Shown here: piece by piece, positions 1 to 10,484 of the stretch
Numbering within the stretch: the stretch's first letter is position 1
Layout: each line of letters opens with the position of its first letter
Origin: an uncultured Clostridia bacterium
GTDB taxonomy: Bacteria > Bacillota > Clostridia > Oscillospirales > Ruminococcaceae
Direction of reading: 5' to 3'
Length of the DNA: 64,000 nucleotides
Assembly (NCBI GenBank): GCA_947630825.1
Contig: CANRJA010000001.1
Location: 1-64,000 of the forward strand
Notes under the pieces: generated by a model
Seen by the model: the letters and a program-made list of their open reading frames with translations, nothing else
Told to the model about the DNA's origin: nothing
The model's database searches: none
Position numbers and translations under genes: made by a program

Positions 1-1094
1 CGAAATACAATGTTGCTGACGATGTAGAAAATCCTGATGCAATAATGGTGCGTTCTGCATCAATGCACGAGATGGAACTCGGAGACAATCTTCTTGCTAT
101 TGCAAGAGCAGGGGCAGGAACAAACAATATTCCTGTTGACAAGTGTGTGGAAAACGGAATCTGCGTATTTAACACACCCGGCGCAAATGCAAACGCTGTA
201 AAAGAGCTTGCTGTATGCGGATTGCTTTTAGCTTCAAGAAAAGTACCTGAGGCTATGGACTGGGCAAAGACATTAAAAGGCAAGGGCGACGAGGTTGAAA
301 AGCTAGTTGAAAAAGGAAAGGGACAGTTTGTAGGCCCTGAGATTTTAGGAAAAACTCTCGGTTTGGTAGGTCTTGGCGCTATCGGAGGAAAGCTGGCTAA
401 CATTGCGGTTTCTTTGGGTATGAATGTTATCGGTTATGATCCTTATTTGTCAGTAAGTGCGGCTCTTGACTTGAAGCCACAGGTTAAGGTAACACCTCAT
501 CTTGACGAGGTATATGCTAATGCTGATTATCTGTCGCTCCACCTCCCGTTTAATTCTGAGACAAAGGGTTCTATCAACGCTGACGCATTTGCAAAGATGA
601 AGGACGGCGTAAGAATTCTCAACTTTGCAAGAGGTCCGCTTGTTGACTATGATGATATTTTGAAAGCTCTTTCAAGCGGTAAGGTTGCAAGATATGTAAC
701 TGATTTCCCGGGAGATAAGGTTTTGTGCGAGGAAAATGTTGTTTGTATTCCTCACTTGGGAGCTTCAACTCCTGAATCTGAGGACAACTGTGCATATATG
801 GCGGCAGTTGAGCTTATTGATTATATCGAGAACGGAAACATCACAAACTCGGTTAATCTTCCTAATGCTGAGCTTACAAAGACAGGAGACGCTCTTGTTT
901 GCATAATTCACAAGAATATTCCGTCAATTATTTCGCAGATTACCACAAAGGTTTCAGAGAACGGCGGAAATATAGAGAACCTTGTAAACAAGTCAAAGAA
1001 AGACTGGTCATACACAATGCTTGATGTTACAGGCAAGGTTGACGCTGACGAGTTTAAGGACATTGAAGGAATTACAAAGGTAAGAGTGCTTTAA
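1..1094 (+). CDS. serA: D-3-phosphoglycerate dehydrogenase, 5' end cut by window
   Basis: Oxidises 3-phosphoglycerate to 3-phosphohydroxypyruvate, the first step of serine synthesis, in the cytosol. The frame is open from base 3 with family-like residues (KYNVADDVENPDAIMV), so the ATG at 45 is internal and the true start lies upstream of the window. Visible parts are the Rossmann motif GLVGLGAIGGKLA, the active-site segments NFARG and PHLGAST, and a C-terminal ACT domain (about the last 70 residues) that in this family senses serine. A terminator follows at 1117. serC is a usual partner but would lie outside the window. Confidence 0.95.
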   Translation, partial: KYNVADDVENPDAIMVRSASMHEMELGDNLLAIARAGAGTNNIPVDKCVENGICVFNTPGANANAVKELAVCGLLLASRKVPEAMDWAKTLKGKGDEVEKLVEKGKGQFVGPEILGKTLGLVGLGAIGGKLANIAVSLGMNVIGYDPYLSVSAALDLKPQVKVTPHLDEVYANADYLSLHLPFNSETKGSINADAFAKMKDGVRILNFARGPLVDYDDILKALSSGKVARYVTDFPGDKVLCEENVVCIPHLGASTPESEDNCAYMAAVELIDYIENGNITNSVNLPNAELTKTGDALVCIIHKNIPSIISQITTKVSENGGNIENLVNKSKKDWSYTMLDVTGKVDADEFKDIEGITKVRVL

Positions 1095-1116
1095 AAGTTT
1101 AGAACAAATAATACAG

Positions 1117-1160
1117 AAAAGACGAGCGAAAAGCTTTTGCTGATCGCCCGTCTTTTTATT
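1117..1160 (+). terminator. Intrinsic terminator after serA
   Basis: Arms GACGAGCG (1121-1128) and CGCCCGTC (1145-1152) pair with one mismatch and are followed by a T run at 1153-1157. Confidence 0.75.
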
Positions 1161-1165
1161 GAATT

Positions 1166-1200
1166 ATAAAAAGGAGCCAGCTATTTGGCTCCTTTTGTTT
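1166..1200. terminator. Bidirectional terminator between serA and the grpB-like gene
   Basis: Perfect arms AAGGAGCCA (1171-1179) and TGGCTCCTT (1186-1194) with T-rich tails on both strands. It can end the leftward grpB-like transcript as well as back up the serA terminator. Confidence 0.75.
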
Positions 1201-1230
1201 TATATTCAGTTGAAAAAAGAATTTAGAACA

Positions 1231-1770
1231 TCATTTTTGAGAATTTCTCCACTGTTGTGCTTCACGCAGTAATCTTGATATAGTTTCACTTTTTTCTTGG
1301 GTGTATGCTTTTCGGTTATCGGAGTACTTAATTGCTAATGTACGTTTTAATTTATCATATTCTTTTGCTTTATTTGGGTGAGCATTAAGATAATCACGAA
1401 AGTTAAGATAATTATACCAATTAGAACTATCAGCTTTTACAATATGGATATGATGTGTTTTAATATCATTTTCCAAATCGCCCATTAAAAATAAAATCTG
1501 TCCAAAATTCTCGACCTTTCGATAGATTATACCATTCTCTTTCAGTACGTTTACATAGGGCATAACATCATTTAATTCATTGACAGCAACAGCAATATCT
1601 ATTATCGGCTTTGCAGAAACCCATTTAATTGAAGTACTTCCTATATGCTGAATATCAATGCAAACATCACCTAATATCCGTTTTATCAACTTAATAGTTT
1701 TTTCAGCATTTTCTTCCCACTCAATTGTGTGAGGTAAAAGTTCAACGGTATCAGTCTTTAGTCCAATCAT
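1231..1770 (-). CDS. GrpB/UPF0157 family protein (nucleotidyltransferase fold)
   Basis: 179 residues, the usual size for the GrpB family. The family signature HIGSTS (about residue 42) and KPIIDI (about residue 54) is present; these belong to a polymerase-beta-like nucleotidyltransferase fold. No substrate is known with certainty for the family. The link between the two motifs reads IKWVSA instead of the commoner VPGLAA. A GGGAG ribosome site precedes the ATG. The gene starts 24 nt after tatD and is probably co-transcribed with it. Confidence 0.85.
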   Translation of the reverse strand: MIGLKTDTVELLPHTIEWEENAEKTIKLIKRILGDVCIDIQHIGSTSIKWVSAKPIIDIAVAVNELNDVMPYVNVLKENGIIYRKVENFGQILFLMGDLENDIKTHHIHIVKADSSNWYNYLNFRDYLNAHPNKAKEYDKLKRTLAIKYSDNRKAYTQEKSETISRLLREAQQWRNSQK

Positions 1771-1794
1771 AATAGCTCTCCCTGATTTTTATAT

Positions 1795-2589
1795 TTATAA
1801 ACTTATACCAAACAGCTCACACACATTTTTTGTTGTAATATCCAATACCCCTTGCGGTGTAATCCCTTTAGATTCTGCGACCTTCTTTGCAATCTCACTT
1901 ATCATTGTCGAGTCGCAGCGGCGTCCCCGATACGGTTCGGGAGCCATATAAGGTGCGTCAGTTTCAAGCAGGAGTTTGTCTATCGGAATTACTTCAAGAG
2001 CCTTGTTAGCCTTCTTTGCATTTTTAAAGGTCAGCGCTCCTGTAAAGCTGATATACATTCCTATTGCCAGAACTTCTTTTGCGGTTTCGGCAGAACCCGA
2101 AAAGCAATGCACTACGCCCTTTGGTTTAAGCTGTTTTAAGATGTTCATACCGTCCTCGGTTGCGTCACGCAGATGCACAATAACAGGAAGTCCTAATTCA
2201 TTAGCAAGTAAGACCTGCTGAGTGAAAACTTCAATCTGACGAACCTTGTCGTAATTCTCATAGTAGTAGTCAAGACCTATCTCGCCTATTGCGACGATTT
2301 TGTTTTTGCCTTGCTTTTTGTCCTTTTTAACTAGCTCACGGAGCCTTTTTATATAGTCTCTGTCTGCCTTGACTATACAGTTCGGATCGGGGTGAAAACC
2401 GACACTAGTATAGAAATTTTTGAACTTTTCAGACATTTTTAATCCGAAGTCGGCAGATTCAAGGTCGGTAGCGGCGTGTATCATACCGATAACGGTACTG
2501 TTGAGCGCATTTGCAATTACATCTTCGCAGTCAGACTTAAACTTATAGTCATCATAATGACAGTGTGAGTCAAAAATATTATTCAGCAT
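1795..2589 (-). CDS. tatD: TatD family metal-dependent DNase
   Basis: 264 residues, full length for the TatD/YcfH family of metal-dependent hydrolases, which act as 3'-5' DNases in repair. The N-terminal metal motif appears as DSHCHYDDYKF, followed by GEIGLDYYY, the HLRDA segment and LLLETDAPYMAP, all in the TIM-barrel order of the family. The ribosome site GAGG precedes the ATG. It is first in a likely two-gene unit with the downstream grpB-like gene. The exact biological substrate cannot be told from sequence. Confidence 0.92.
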   Translation of the reverse strand: MLNNIFDSHCHYDDYKFKSDCEDVIANALNSTVIGMIHAATDLESADFGLKMSEKFKNFYTSVGFHPDPNCIVKADRDYIKRLRELVKKDKKQGKNKIVAIGEIGLDYYYENYDKVRQIEVFTQQVLLANELGLPVIVHLRDATEDGMNILKQLKPKGVVHCFSGSAETAKEVLAIGMYISFTGALTFKNAKKANKALEVIPIDKLLLETDAPYMAPEPYRGRRCDSTMISEIAKKVAESKGITPQGVLDITTKNVCELFGISL

Positions 2590-2648
2590 CTTATTTTCCT
2601 CTTTATTAGAATTTTCTAATATATTCTATCATAAAGATACCGATTTTG

Positions 2649-2682
2649 CAATAAAAAAGCAACGGACTTATGTCCGTTGCCC
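2649..2682 (-). terminator. Intrinsic terminator of cysK
   Basis: Perfect arms GCAACGGAC (2659-2667) and GTCCGTTGC (2672-2680) with a four-base loop. On the minus strand the hairpin is followed by TTTTTT. Confidence 0.88.
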
Positions 2683-2692
2683 AATTAAAATC

Positions 2693-3622
2693 CTAGTCAG
2701 CAAACAAAGGTGTTGACAAATAACGGTCTCCCGTATCGGGAAGAAGTGCTACAATGGTTTTTCCCTTGTTTTCGGGGCGCTTTGCCAGTTCGGTTGCTGC
2801 CCATACAGCCGCACCTGAGGAAATTCCTACGAGAAAGCCTTCAGCTCTTGCAATTTCTTTACCCGTTTTGAATGCGTCGTCGTTCTCGACTGCTATAATT
2901 TCATCGTATACGTCTGTGTCAAGAGTGTCGGGAACAAACCCTGCGCCTATTCCTTGAATTTTGTGAGGACCGCTCTCGCCCTTTGAGAGAACAGGTGATG
3001 ATGCTGGCTCAACAGCTATAACCTTTATGTTTAGATTTTTTGATTTCAGATACTTGCCTGCTCCGCTTATTGTTCCGCCCGTTCCTATACCTGCAACAAA
3101 AATATCAACCTTGCCGTTTGTGTCCTCCCATATTTCAGGACCTGTTGTTGCGAAATGTACAGCAGGGTTGGCAGGGTTTACAAACTGTCCCGGGATAAAG
3201 CTGTTAGGAATCTCCTTTGCAAGTTCATCAGCCTTTTCGATTGCACCTTTCATTCCCTTAGAACCGTCAGTTAAAACAAGCTCTGCACCGAATGCCTTTA
3301 AAAGATTTCGTCTTTCAACGCTCATAGTTTCGGGCATTGTTATAATTATTCTGTAGCCTTTAGCCGTAGCCACAGATGCCAGACCTATACCCGTGTTTCC
3401 GCTTGTAGGCTCGATAATTACCGAGCCTGCCTTTAAAAGACCTTTCTGTTCAGCGTCCTCAATCATTGCTTTCGCAATTCTGTCCTTAACGCTTCCTGCC
3501 GGATTGAAGTATTCTAGCTTTCCTACGATTTTTGCTTCAAGACCGTTTTTCTTTTCATAGTTTGAAAGCTCCAATAATGGAGTTCCTCCTATTAAATCTG
3601 TGATTTTTTTTGCAATAGCCAT
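2693..3622 (-). CDS. cysK: Cysteine synthase A (O-acetylserine sulfhydrylase)
   Basis: 309 residues, normal for CysK. A PLP enzyme that makes cysteine from O-acetylserine and sulfide. The PLP lysine lies in GSVKDRIA (Lys46), the substrate loop is [11 protein letters not shown], and the phosphate-binding loop is [10 protein letters not shown]. Single gene between its own strong promoter (3701-3729) and a terminator. With serA nearby it provides serine-to-cysteine flow, although the two genes are separate units. Confidence 0.96.
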   Translation of the reverse strand: MAIAKKITDLIGGTPLLELSNYEKKNGLEAKIVGKLEYFNPAGSVKDRIAKAMIEDAEQKGLLKAGSVIIEPTSGNTGIGLASVATAKGYRIIITMPETMSVERRNLLKAFGAELVLTDGSKGMKGAIEKADELAKEIPNSFIPGQFVNPANPAVHFATTGPEIWEDTNGKVDIFVAGIGTGGTISGAGKYLKSKNLNIKVIAVEPASSPVLSKGESGPHKIQGIGAGFVPDTLDTDVYDEIIAVENDDAFKTGKEIARAEGFLVGISSGAAVWAATELAKRPENKGKTIVALLPDTGDRYLSTPLFAD

Positions 3623-3664
3623 AATAATTTCTCCTTTTCATAAATAATTGTTTAGGGTTTTGGT

Positions 3665-3682
3665 TAATTCCTTAATTCCTAT
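3665..3682 (-). promoter_or_regulatory. Possible CymR-like operator in the cysK leader
   Basis: Two direct AATTCCT-like units lie just downstream of the cysK promoter. CymR-type (Rrf2) cysteine regulators of Firmicutes bind motifs containing TTCC/GGAA halves. The match is only suggestive. Confidence 0.25.
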
Positions 3683-3700
3683 CTGTTTACTATGTTATGT

Positions 3701-3729
3701 ATTATATTCCAAAATGTTTTAAATGTCAA
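3701..3729 (-). promoter_or_regulatory. Sigma-A promoter of cysK
   Basis: On the minus strand, TTGACA (3724-3729) and TATAAT (3701-3706) are separated by 17 nt; both hexamers are consensus. The rest of the 353-base gap 3623-3975 is AT-rich with no gene. Confidence 0.88.
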
Positions 3730-3909
3730 GTGATTTTATTAACTTTTATTAATTTTATGTAAAGTCACTATGTTTGTATACTATTAAGCAGTGTATTTTG
3801 TGAAAGTTTTATAATCTTAATAAAATAAAAGACTTCATTGTCGTATTAAGCTAATAACTTTTTATTTTGTTTCTTTAAGGAATAAAAATACAAAACGGCT
3901 TAAATTTTC

Positions 3910-3938
3910 TTGACTTATAACGGATAATCATATAAAAT
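3910..3938 (+). promoter_or_regulatory. Sigma-A promoter of glyS
   Basis: TTGACT (3910-3915), 17 nt, TAAAAT (3933-3938), about 35 nt before the glyS start. No T-box antiterminator is visible between promoter and gene. Confidence 0.7.
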
Positions 3939-3975
3939 AAATAGTAACTATTATGAGAAAATAAGGAGAACACAT

Positions 3976-5355
3976 ATGAATAATACAGATAAGTCAATGG
4001 AAACGATAGTAAACCTTTGCAAACACAGAGGATTTATCTTTCCGGGAAGTGAAATTTACGGAGGCTTGGCGAATACTTGGGATTACGGTCCTTTGGGAAC
4101 AAGGTTGAAAAACAACGTCAAGGATACATGGAGAAAAAGGTTTATTCAGGAGAGGGCAAACAGCTTTGAAGTCGACGCTGATATACTTATGAATCCGAGA
4201 GTTTGGGAGGCAAGCGGACACGTTACGAGCTTTTCTGACCCGCTGCTTGACTGCAAGGAATGTAAAATGCGCCACCGTGCAGACAATCTCATTGACGACT
4301 TTGACCCGAACGCTCACGCAGACGGTATGACAAAAGAGGAGATGTTCGACTATATAAAAGAACATTCTATCCCTTGTCCGCATTGCGGAAAGCATAACTT
4401 TACCGATATTCGTGAGTTTAATCTGATGTTTCAAACATTCAGAGGAGTTACAAACGACAGCAAGAGTATTATCTATTTGCGTCCTGAGAATGCGCAGGGA
4501 GAGTATGTGAACTTTCTCAATGTTCAGCGTTCAATGAGGGCAAAGCTGCCGTTTTCTATCGGTCAGATAGGTAAAGCGTTCAGAAATGAGATAACTCCGG
4601 GTAACTTTACTTTCAGAACAATTGAATTTGAGCAGATGGAGTTTCAGACTTTCTGTAAAGAGGGCGAAGATTCCGACTTGTATGATTATTTCAAGGAATA
4701 CGGAATGAGTTACTTCAAGGATTTAGGTATTGATGGCGAGCATCTTCGTTTTCACGACCACGAAAAACTTGCGCACTATGCAAAAGCCGCTTGTGATATT
4801 GAGTTTTTGTTCCCGTTTGGCTGGGGAGAAATCAACGGAACTCATAACCGTACAAACTTTGACCTCACTCGTCATCAGGAGTACAGCGGACAGAAGCAGG
4901 AGTATCTTGACCCTGAAACAAACGAGAAGTTTATTCCATATATTATCGAGTCTACTTACGGTCTTGACCGTACTGTTCTTGCGCTTATCTGCGAGGCTTA
5001 CGACGAGGAAGTTATAGACGCAGAAAAGAACGATACCAGAGTGGTACTTCATCTCAGTCCTGTTGTTGCGCCTTATAAGGCGGCTGTATTGCCGTTATCT
5101 AAAAAGCTGTCTGATAATGCGTCAGAGCTTCATAACAGGCTTTCAAAATCGTTTATGGTTGATTTTGACGTTACAGGCTCAATAGGAAAACGTTACCGCA
5201 GACAGGACGAAATCGGTACGCCATTCTGTATAACATATGATTTTGACACTCTTGAGGATAATTGTGTTACTGTTCGTGACAGGGATACTATGGAGCAGGT
5301 TAGAATTAATATTGATAAGCTGGAGAGTTATATTAGAGAAAAGATAGAGTTTTAA
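3976..5355 (+). CDS. glyS: Glycyl-tRNA synthetase, single-chain dimeric type
   Basis: 459 residues; class II synthetase of the eukaryote/archaeal/Gram-positive alpha2 type that charges tRNA-Gly. Motif 2 is seen as [19 protein letters not shown], motif 3 as [13 protein letters not shown]. Two CxxC pairs (CKEC, CPHC) around residues 94-137 form a probable zinc knuckle. The C-terminal anticodon-binding domain starts at about residue 350. Start supported by AAGGAG 8 nt upstream of the ATG. Confidence 0.96.
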   Translation: MNNTDKSMETIVNLCKHRGFIFPGSEIYGGLANTWDYGPLGTRLKNNVKDTWRKRFIQERANSFEVDADILMNPRVWEASGHVTSFSDPLLDCKECKMRHRADNLIDDFDPNAHADGMTKEEMFDYIKEHSIPCPHCGKHNFTDIREFNLMFQTFRGVTNDSKSIIYLRPENAQGEYVNFLNVQRSMRAKLPFSIGQIGKAFRNEITPGNFTFRTIEFEQMEFQTFCKEGEDSDLYDYFKEYGMSYFKDLGIDGEHLRFHDHEKLAHYAKAACDIEFLFPFGWGEINGTHNRTNFDLTRHQEYSGQKQEYLDPETNEKFIPYIIESTYGLDRTVLALICEAYDEEVIDAEKNDTRVVLHLSPVVAPYKAAVLPLSKKLSDNASELHNRLSKSFMVDFDVTGSIGKRYRRQDEIGTPFCITYDFDTLEDNCVTVRDRDTMEQVRINIDKLESYIREKIEF

Positions 5356-5370
5356 AGCAAAATAGTATAT

Positions 5371-5408
5371 TAAAAGCAGGTATAAATTAAATGCCTGCTT
5401 TATTATTT
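5371..5408 (+). terminator. Terminator-like hairpin after glyS
   Basis: Arms AAAGCAGG (5373-5380) and CCTGCTTT (5394-5401), then an interrupted T-rich tail. Confidence 0.55.
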
Positions 5409-5502
5409 ATTAAGATTTTATATAATGTAACAGATGAATTTGAATTTTATAAAATTAAGTTTGAATCTGGTTTGTCATTTTAATTTGTTTTTTGGCGAGC
5501 AT

Positions 5503-5519
5503 TTGTAAAGTTTACAAAA
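5503..5519. promoter_or_regulatory. Palindrome upstream of guaB, possible operator
   Basis: TTTGTAAA-G-TTTACAAA is a perfect 8-bp inverted repeat with one central base, 28 nt before the guaB -35 box. The binding protein is unknown. Confidence 0.4.
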
Positions 5520-5546
5520 TGTTAATGAATAAAGGAGCTAAAATAG

Positions 5547-5575
5547 TTGAAAAAGATGTCAAAACACGTTACACT
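5547..5575 (+). promoter_or_regulatory. Candidate promoter of guaB
   Basis: TTGAAA (5547-5552), 17 nt, TACACT (5570-5575), leaving a leader of about 65 nt. No purine riboswitch core was recognised in the leader. Confidence 0.5.
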
Positions 5576-5593
5576 TTAATTTAATACTATTAG

Positions 5594-7120
<1,527 letters not shown>

Positions 7121-7143
7121 GCACAAGATATTTATATACTTTA

Positions 7144-7184
7144 AAAGCGGCATAGCGTTTGATTTTCGCTATGCCGCTTTTTTG
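7144..7184 (+). terminator. Strong terminator of guaB
   Basis: Perfect 14-bp arms (7144-7157 and 7167-7180; core GCGGCATAGCG) followed by T7. Confidence 0.92.
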
Positions 7185-7198
7185 TGTCTCGATATCAA

Positions 7199-7741
7199 CT
7201 AAACTTTAATATTTGCTTTTGACAGTGCTTTACTTATCACAAAAGAAAATGCCGCTGCACAAACCATTTTCAGCAGATCTACTAATATAAACGGAGTCAC
7301 GCACAGAAGCAGAGCGTTTTTCACTGTACTTTCTGTCGAGATTACAAACCAAGCAGTGCCGAAAGTATACATAACAATAAGTGATAAAATCATTCCAATA
7401 CATAATGAAATTACTTTTTTTCTTTTAAATAAAACGGCGGCAAATGAAATTATCAATACCATAAACGGATAAGCAAAGAGAAAGCCGCCTGTTGGTCCGA
7501 TCAGCTTTTGAAATCCGCTCTCGAAGTTTGAGAAAACGGGTACGCCAATTGAGCCAAGCATTATGTAAACAAGAACAGACAAAAAAGCTAAATGAGGCGG
7601 AAGCATTGCGCCGATAAGAAAAATGCAAAACACTCCCAACGAGATTGGCACAGGTCCTATGGGTATAGATATTGGGGCTAATACGCAGGTTATGGCAGTT
7701 AATACTGCGGCGATAGATAGTTCTTTTACAGTGATTTTCAT
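7199..7741 (-). CDS. bioY: BioY biotin transporter S-component
   Basis: About 180 residues with five to six hydrophobic segments; the substrate-binding membrane subunit of an ECF-type biotin transporter. The family region PISIPIGPVPISLG near the N-terminus and the later GPTGGFLFAYP motif are clear. The ATG at 7741 is preferred over an in-frame ATG at 7759 because the ribosome site AAAGGA sits between them. It follows birA by 27 nt and shares its biotin-controlled promoter. EcfA/EcfT components are not in this window. Confidence 0.9.
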   Translation of the reverse strand: MKITVKELSIAAVLTAITCVLAPISIPIGPVPISLGVFCIFLIGAMLPPHLAFLSVLVYIMLGSIGVPVFSNFESGFQKLIGPTGGFLFAYPFMVLIISFAAVLFKRKKVISLCIGMILSLIVMYTFGTAWFVISTESTVKNALLLCVTPFILVDLLKMVCAAAFSFVISKALSKANIKV

Positions 7742-7768
7742 AGTTTTGTTTCCTTTCATAATTAAATA

Positions 7769-8773
7769 TTATTTGTAATTATTAACCTGATTCAGGTTAT
7801 CAATATTTATACTGACCTCTCCGCTTGAAAGGTGTTCAACAGTTTTTTCTTCGTATTCAACAACAAGCCGAACATTATCATCAATTCCAATGGCTTTTGC
7901 CGTTTTATTTCCGCTTGGCTTTATAACTGTTATATTTTTGCCTATAAGAAAGCAACGCTTTTTATACTCATCAAGATAGTATTTTGAACTCAGATTCTCC
8001 ATCTGTTCTGCAAGCTGATTTAGTATTTCCGCAATAAGCCTGCACCTAACATTGCCTTTGACGTTATCAAGAAAACCGCCGGCAGTGTTTTTTATATCAT
8101 CAGGGAAACCGTCATTCGGCTTTGAAATATTTACGCCTATTCCCACAACGGCATATTCCAGCCTGCCCGACTCGGTATCAAGCGAGGACTCTGTTAAAAT
8201 TCCGCAAACCTTTCTTCCGTCAACGAAAATATCGTTTACCCATTTTATTCTCGCCTTTTTATCGCATAGGTTTTCAATAGCTTTTGAAACTGCAACTGCC
8301 GCTGAGGTAGTTATCAGCAGAGAATCCTCTATTGTCATTTTCGGTCTTAGCAAAATTGACATATAAATTCCCGTATCGTTTGGAGAATAAAACGATCGTC
8401 CAAGACGTCCTTTTCCTGCGGTTTGCTGTTCAGAAATTAAAACGTACCCTTGCTTACCTCCGTTAATGGCAATTTCTTTTAGTACGGTATTAGTTGATGT
8501 CACGGTTTTGCGAATGTCAAGCGTTACTATGTTTTTGGTTTTATCATTGAGAAATGGCATTATACCTGCCTTTGAAAGAATATTGCTGTTTTCAGACAGC
8601 ATATACCCTTTGTTAGTTACAGCATTTATTTCATAGCCGTCGTTTCTCAAAGACTTAATCGCTTTCCAGACTGCTCCCCTTGAAACATATAATTTTTCAG
8701 CCAAAGCTGTGCCTGAAATGTTCTTGCCTCTATTTAATTCAAGCTCATTTAAAACCTGTTCTTTAAGCGTCAT
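7769..8773 (-). CDS. birA: Bifunctional biotin ligase / biotin operon repressor
   Basis: 334 residues: an N-terminal winged helix-turn-helix (about residues 1-65, ALAEKLYVSRGAVWKAIKSL), a central ligase domain with the nucleotide loop GKGRLGRSFYSP and the KWVNDIFVDGRKVCGIL motif, and a C-terminal SH3-like cap. It attaches biotin to carboxylase carriers and, when carriers are full, represses transcription. The presence of the HTH together with an operator over its own promoter (8835-8866) indicates self-regulation and control of the downstream bioY. Confidence 0.95.
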   Translation of the reverse strand: MTLKEQVLNELELNRGKNISGTALAEKLYVSRGAVWKAIKSLRNDGYEINAVTNKGYMLSENSNILSKAGIMPFLNDKTKNIVTLDIRKTVTSTNTVLKEIAINGGKQGYVLISEQQTAGKGRLGRSFYSPNDTGIYMSILLRPKMTIEDSLLITTSAAVAVSKAIENLCDKKARIKWVNDIFVDGRKVCGILTESSLDTESGRLEYAVVGIGVNISKPNDGFPDDIKNTAGGFLDNVKGNVRCRLIAEILNQLAEQMENLSSKYYLDEYKKRCFLIGKNITVIKPSGNKTAKAIGIDDNVRLVVEYEEKTVEHLSSGEVSINIDNLNQVNNYK

Positions 8774-8812
8774 TTCAATACTCCAATTTCATTTGAATTT
8801 TCTGTTGTAATT

Positions 8813-8841
8813 ATGGTAGCAGATAGCATTTTGATTGTCAA
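8813..8841 (-). promoter_or_regulatory. Promoter of birA-bioY
   Basis: Minus strand TTGACA (8836-8841), 17 nt, TACCAT (8813-8818). The -35 hexamer lies inside the BirA operator. Confidence 0.8.
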
Positions 8842-8866
8842 CCATTTTTAGCAAATAAGTCGACAA
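8835..8866. promoter_or_regulatory. BirA operator
   Basis: TTGTCAACC-N14-AGTCGACAA: two 9-bp half sites in inverted orientation, 7 of 9 bases matching, with the spacing and TTGTnAACC halves described for Firmicute BirA operators. Binding here would cover the -35 box. Confidence 0.8.
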
Positions 8867-8929
8867 TAGGATTATTATATTCACACAAAATCCCTCACAA
8901 TCATACGATGATTTGAGAGGGTGAATATA

Positions 8930-9562
8930 ATGCTCGTAATAACCTTATTGGTGCTGGCGGTATGTATTGACAGCTTTGCGACGTCGATAACCTACGGCAT
9001 AGGAAAAATAAAAATACCGTTTCACTGCACGCTTTTGATAAACATTATCGGAGCGGCTATGCTAGCGGCGTCACTGATGCTAGCTGATTTTATTTCCGAC
9101 AGAATTTCGATAAATTCGATTAAAATTTTAAGTGGCGGACTTTTATTTATAATGGGCGCGGTCAATTTATTTTTTCCGTTTATAAAGAGCATTTTCACAC
9201 ACTGCAAGGGCAAAGAACTGACGAATTTTGCTCTTGTAAAAAAATCAATACTGCTTGCGATATTTTTAGATGAAACAAAGGCTGATTTGGATCAGTCAAA
9301 GAGCTTGTCTGTAAAAGAGGCTTGCTTTTTGGGTGTAGCGTTGTCGGTAGATTCATTGGCGAGCGGATTTTCAGGGGGCTTGGGAATATGTCAGGGTTAC
9401 TTTATTTACGGGGTTTTGTTATGCTTCTTTTTGGGGCTTATAGGAATAAATCTAGGTGCGAGAATAGGTAGACTTATATCTCTGAGGGTTTCAAACAGGC
9501 TTGATTTATCCTTTTTGAGCGGAATTCTTTTAATAATACTTGGTTTTACAAAGCTCAAGTAG
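8930..9562 (+). CDS. ytaF: YtaF-like sporulation membrane protein (MntP-related fold)
   Basis: About 210 residues with six predicted membrane helices in two halves. The acidic/serine motifs CIDSFATSITYG in the first half and ALSVDSLASGFSGG in the second are typical of YtaF and related MntP-type exporters. The transported ion, if any, is unknown. Start: the ATG at 8930 fits the ribosome site GAGAGG better than the GTG at 8921, which abuts it. Divergent from birA. Confidence 0.8.
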   Translation: MLVITLLVLAVCIDSFATSITYGIGKIKIPFHCTLLINIIGAAMLAASLMLADFISDRISINSIKILSGGLLFIMGAVNLFFPFIKSIFTHCKGKELTNFALVKKSILLAIFLDETKADLDQSKSLSVKEACFLGVALSVDSLASGFSGGLGICQGYFIYGVLLCFFLGLIGINLGARIGRLISLRVSNRLDLSFLSGILLIILGFTKLK

Positions 9563-9669
9563 AAAATTGATAATTTTCACTTGATTATTTTATTCAAATA
9601 TGTTATCATTATCAAGGTTGGTTTTAAGCTACCAATTAAAAGCACATTGGCATTATAGGGAGTGGTTTT

Positions 9670-10179
9670 TTGGCTGAGACGATAACAAACTGGTTTACAT
9701 CTACATTTCCATTCCTGCCAAAAGAAATGATCTTATTCTTCGTTTCTATGATACCTATAGTTGAGCTTCGAGGCGGCTTGATAGTCGCACCGCTTTTACA
9801 CATTTCTATGGGAAAGGCGATATTATTCTGCATAGTGGGAAACATTTTGCCTATTCCGTTTATTTTGCTTTTTATCAAAAAGATACTCGATCTTATGAAA
9901 AGGTGGAAATACACAAGACGATGCGCTTTATGGCTTGAGGAAAAGCAAAACTCTCCGAAAGCCGACAAAATCAAAGAGGTTGAGTTTTTAGGTCTTTTGC
10001 TGTTTGTCGGAATACCGCTTCCGGGAACGGGAGCATGGACAGGCGCTTTGATTGCCGCATTGTTGGGAGTTAAGCTGAAAAAGGCTGTTCCTGCGATACT
10101 GTTGGGGCTGTTTCTTGCAACGGCGATAATGTGCTTTATAACCTACGGAATACCTTGGGTAGTAAGGCTGTTCAATTAA
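9670..10179 (+). CDS. COG2426 / small multidrug export family membrane protein
   Basis: 169 residues, four hydrophobic segments. Family features include PIVELRGGLIVAP early and GIPLPGTGAWTGALIA in the second half. The family name suggests drug export but the substrate is not established. It starts with TTG; a GGGAG ribosome site 8-9 nt upstream supports this. 107 nt after the ytaF-like gene. Confidence 0.8.
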   Translation: MAETITNWFTSTFPFLPKEMILFFVSMIPIVELRGGLIVAPLLHISMGKAILFCIVGNILPIPFILLFIKKILDLMKRWKYTRRCALWLEEKQNSPKADKIKEVEFLGLLLFVGIPLPGTGAWTGALIAALLGVKLKKAVPAILLGLFLATAIMCFITYGIPWVVRLFN

Positions 10180-10279
10180 CTTGGTTAAGACGGGAAACCG
10201 TTTTAATATATGTGGACAAGTGTGAAAAGCACCCGCCTCGGGATAGGATTTGACCCGTGTAAAAATATCAGATCCATAT

Positions 10280-10366
10280 GCGGATATGGCGGAATTGGCA
10301 GACGCGCTAGATTCAGGTTCTAGTCGGGGCAACTCGGTGCAGGTTCAAGTCCTGTTATCCGCACCA
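10280..10366 (+). tRNA. tRNA-Leu (CAG)
   Basis: Class II tRNA of 87 nt including encoded CCA. Acceptor arms GCGGATA (10280-10286) and TATCCGC (10356-10362); anticodon stem CTAGA/TCTAG with loop TTCAGGT gives anticodon CAG; a long variable arm (TCGGGGCAACTCGG) and a GGTTCAAGTCC T-arm are visible. Confidence 0.96.
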
Positions 10367-10393
10367 GCGGCGAGCCGCCGCAGGCAGTTCGCG
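10367..10393 (+). repeat. Short GC-rich repeat flush with the tRNA-Leu 3' end
   Basis: 27 bases with a GCGGC-GA-GCCGC hairpin start directly after the tRNA CCA. The same 27 bases, one mismatch, occur inverted at 19455-19481, there flush with a tRNA-Pro-like 3' end. A related core recurs at 10675 and 36049-36077. Confidence 0.8.
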
Positions 10394-10418
10394 TACTAAG
10401 TTAGTACGCGTTTTTTAT
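10391..10418 (+). terminator. Terminator of tRNA-Leu
   Basis: Perfect arms GCGTACTAA (10391-10399) and TTAGTACGC (10401-10409), then T6. Confidence 0.85.
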
Positions 10419-10484
10419 TTTATACACGCGTTAATGGTTGCATAGTTTTTTTACCTCTTTTACCGCAAGGGTGACCCCTGTACT

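Noticed and set aside
3783-3975. T-box riboswitch upstream of glyS
   Set aside because: No specifier-loop layout, no AGGGTGG-type antiterminator sequence and no terminator stem were seen; a plain promoter fits. The same holds for proS.
10184-10210. Terminator after the COG2426 gene
   Set aside because: The stem ACGG/CCGT is only four pairs with an interrupted T stretch; too weak to list as a feature.
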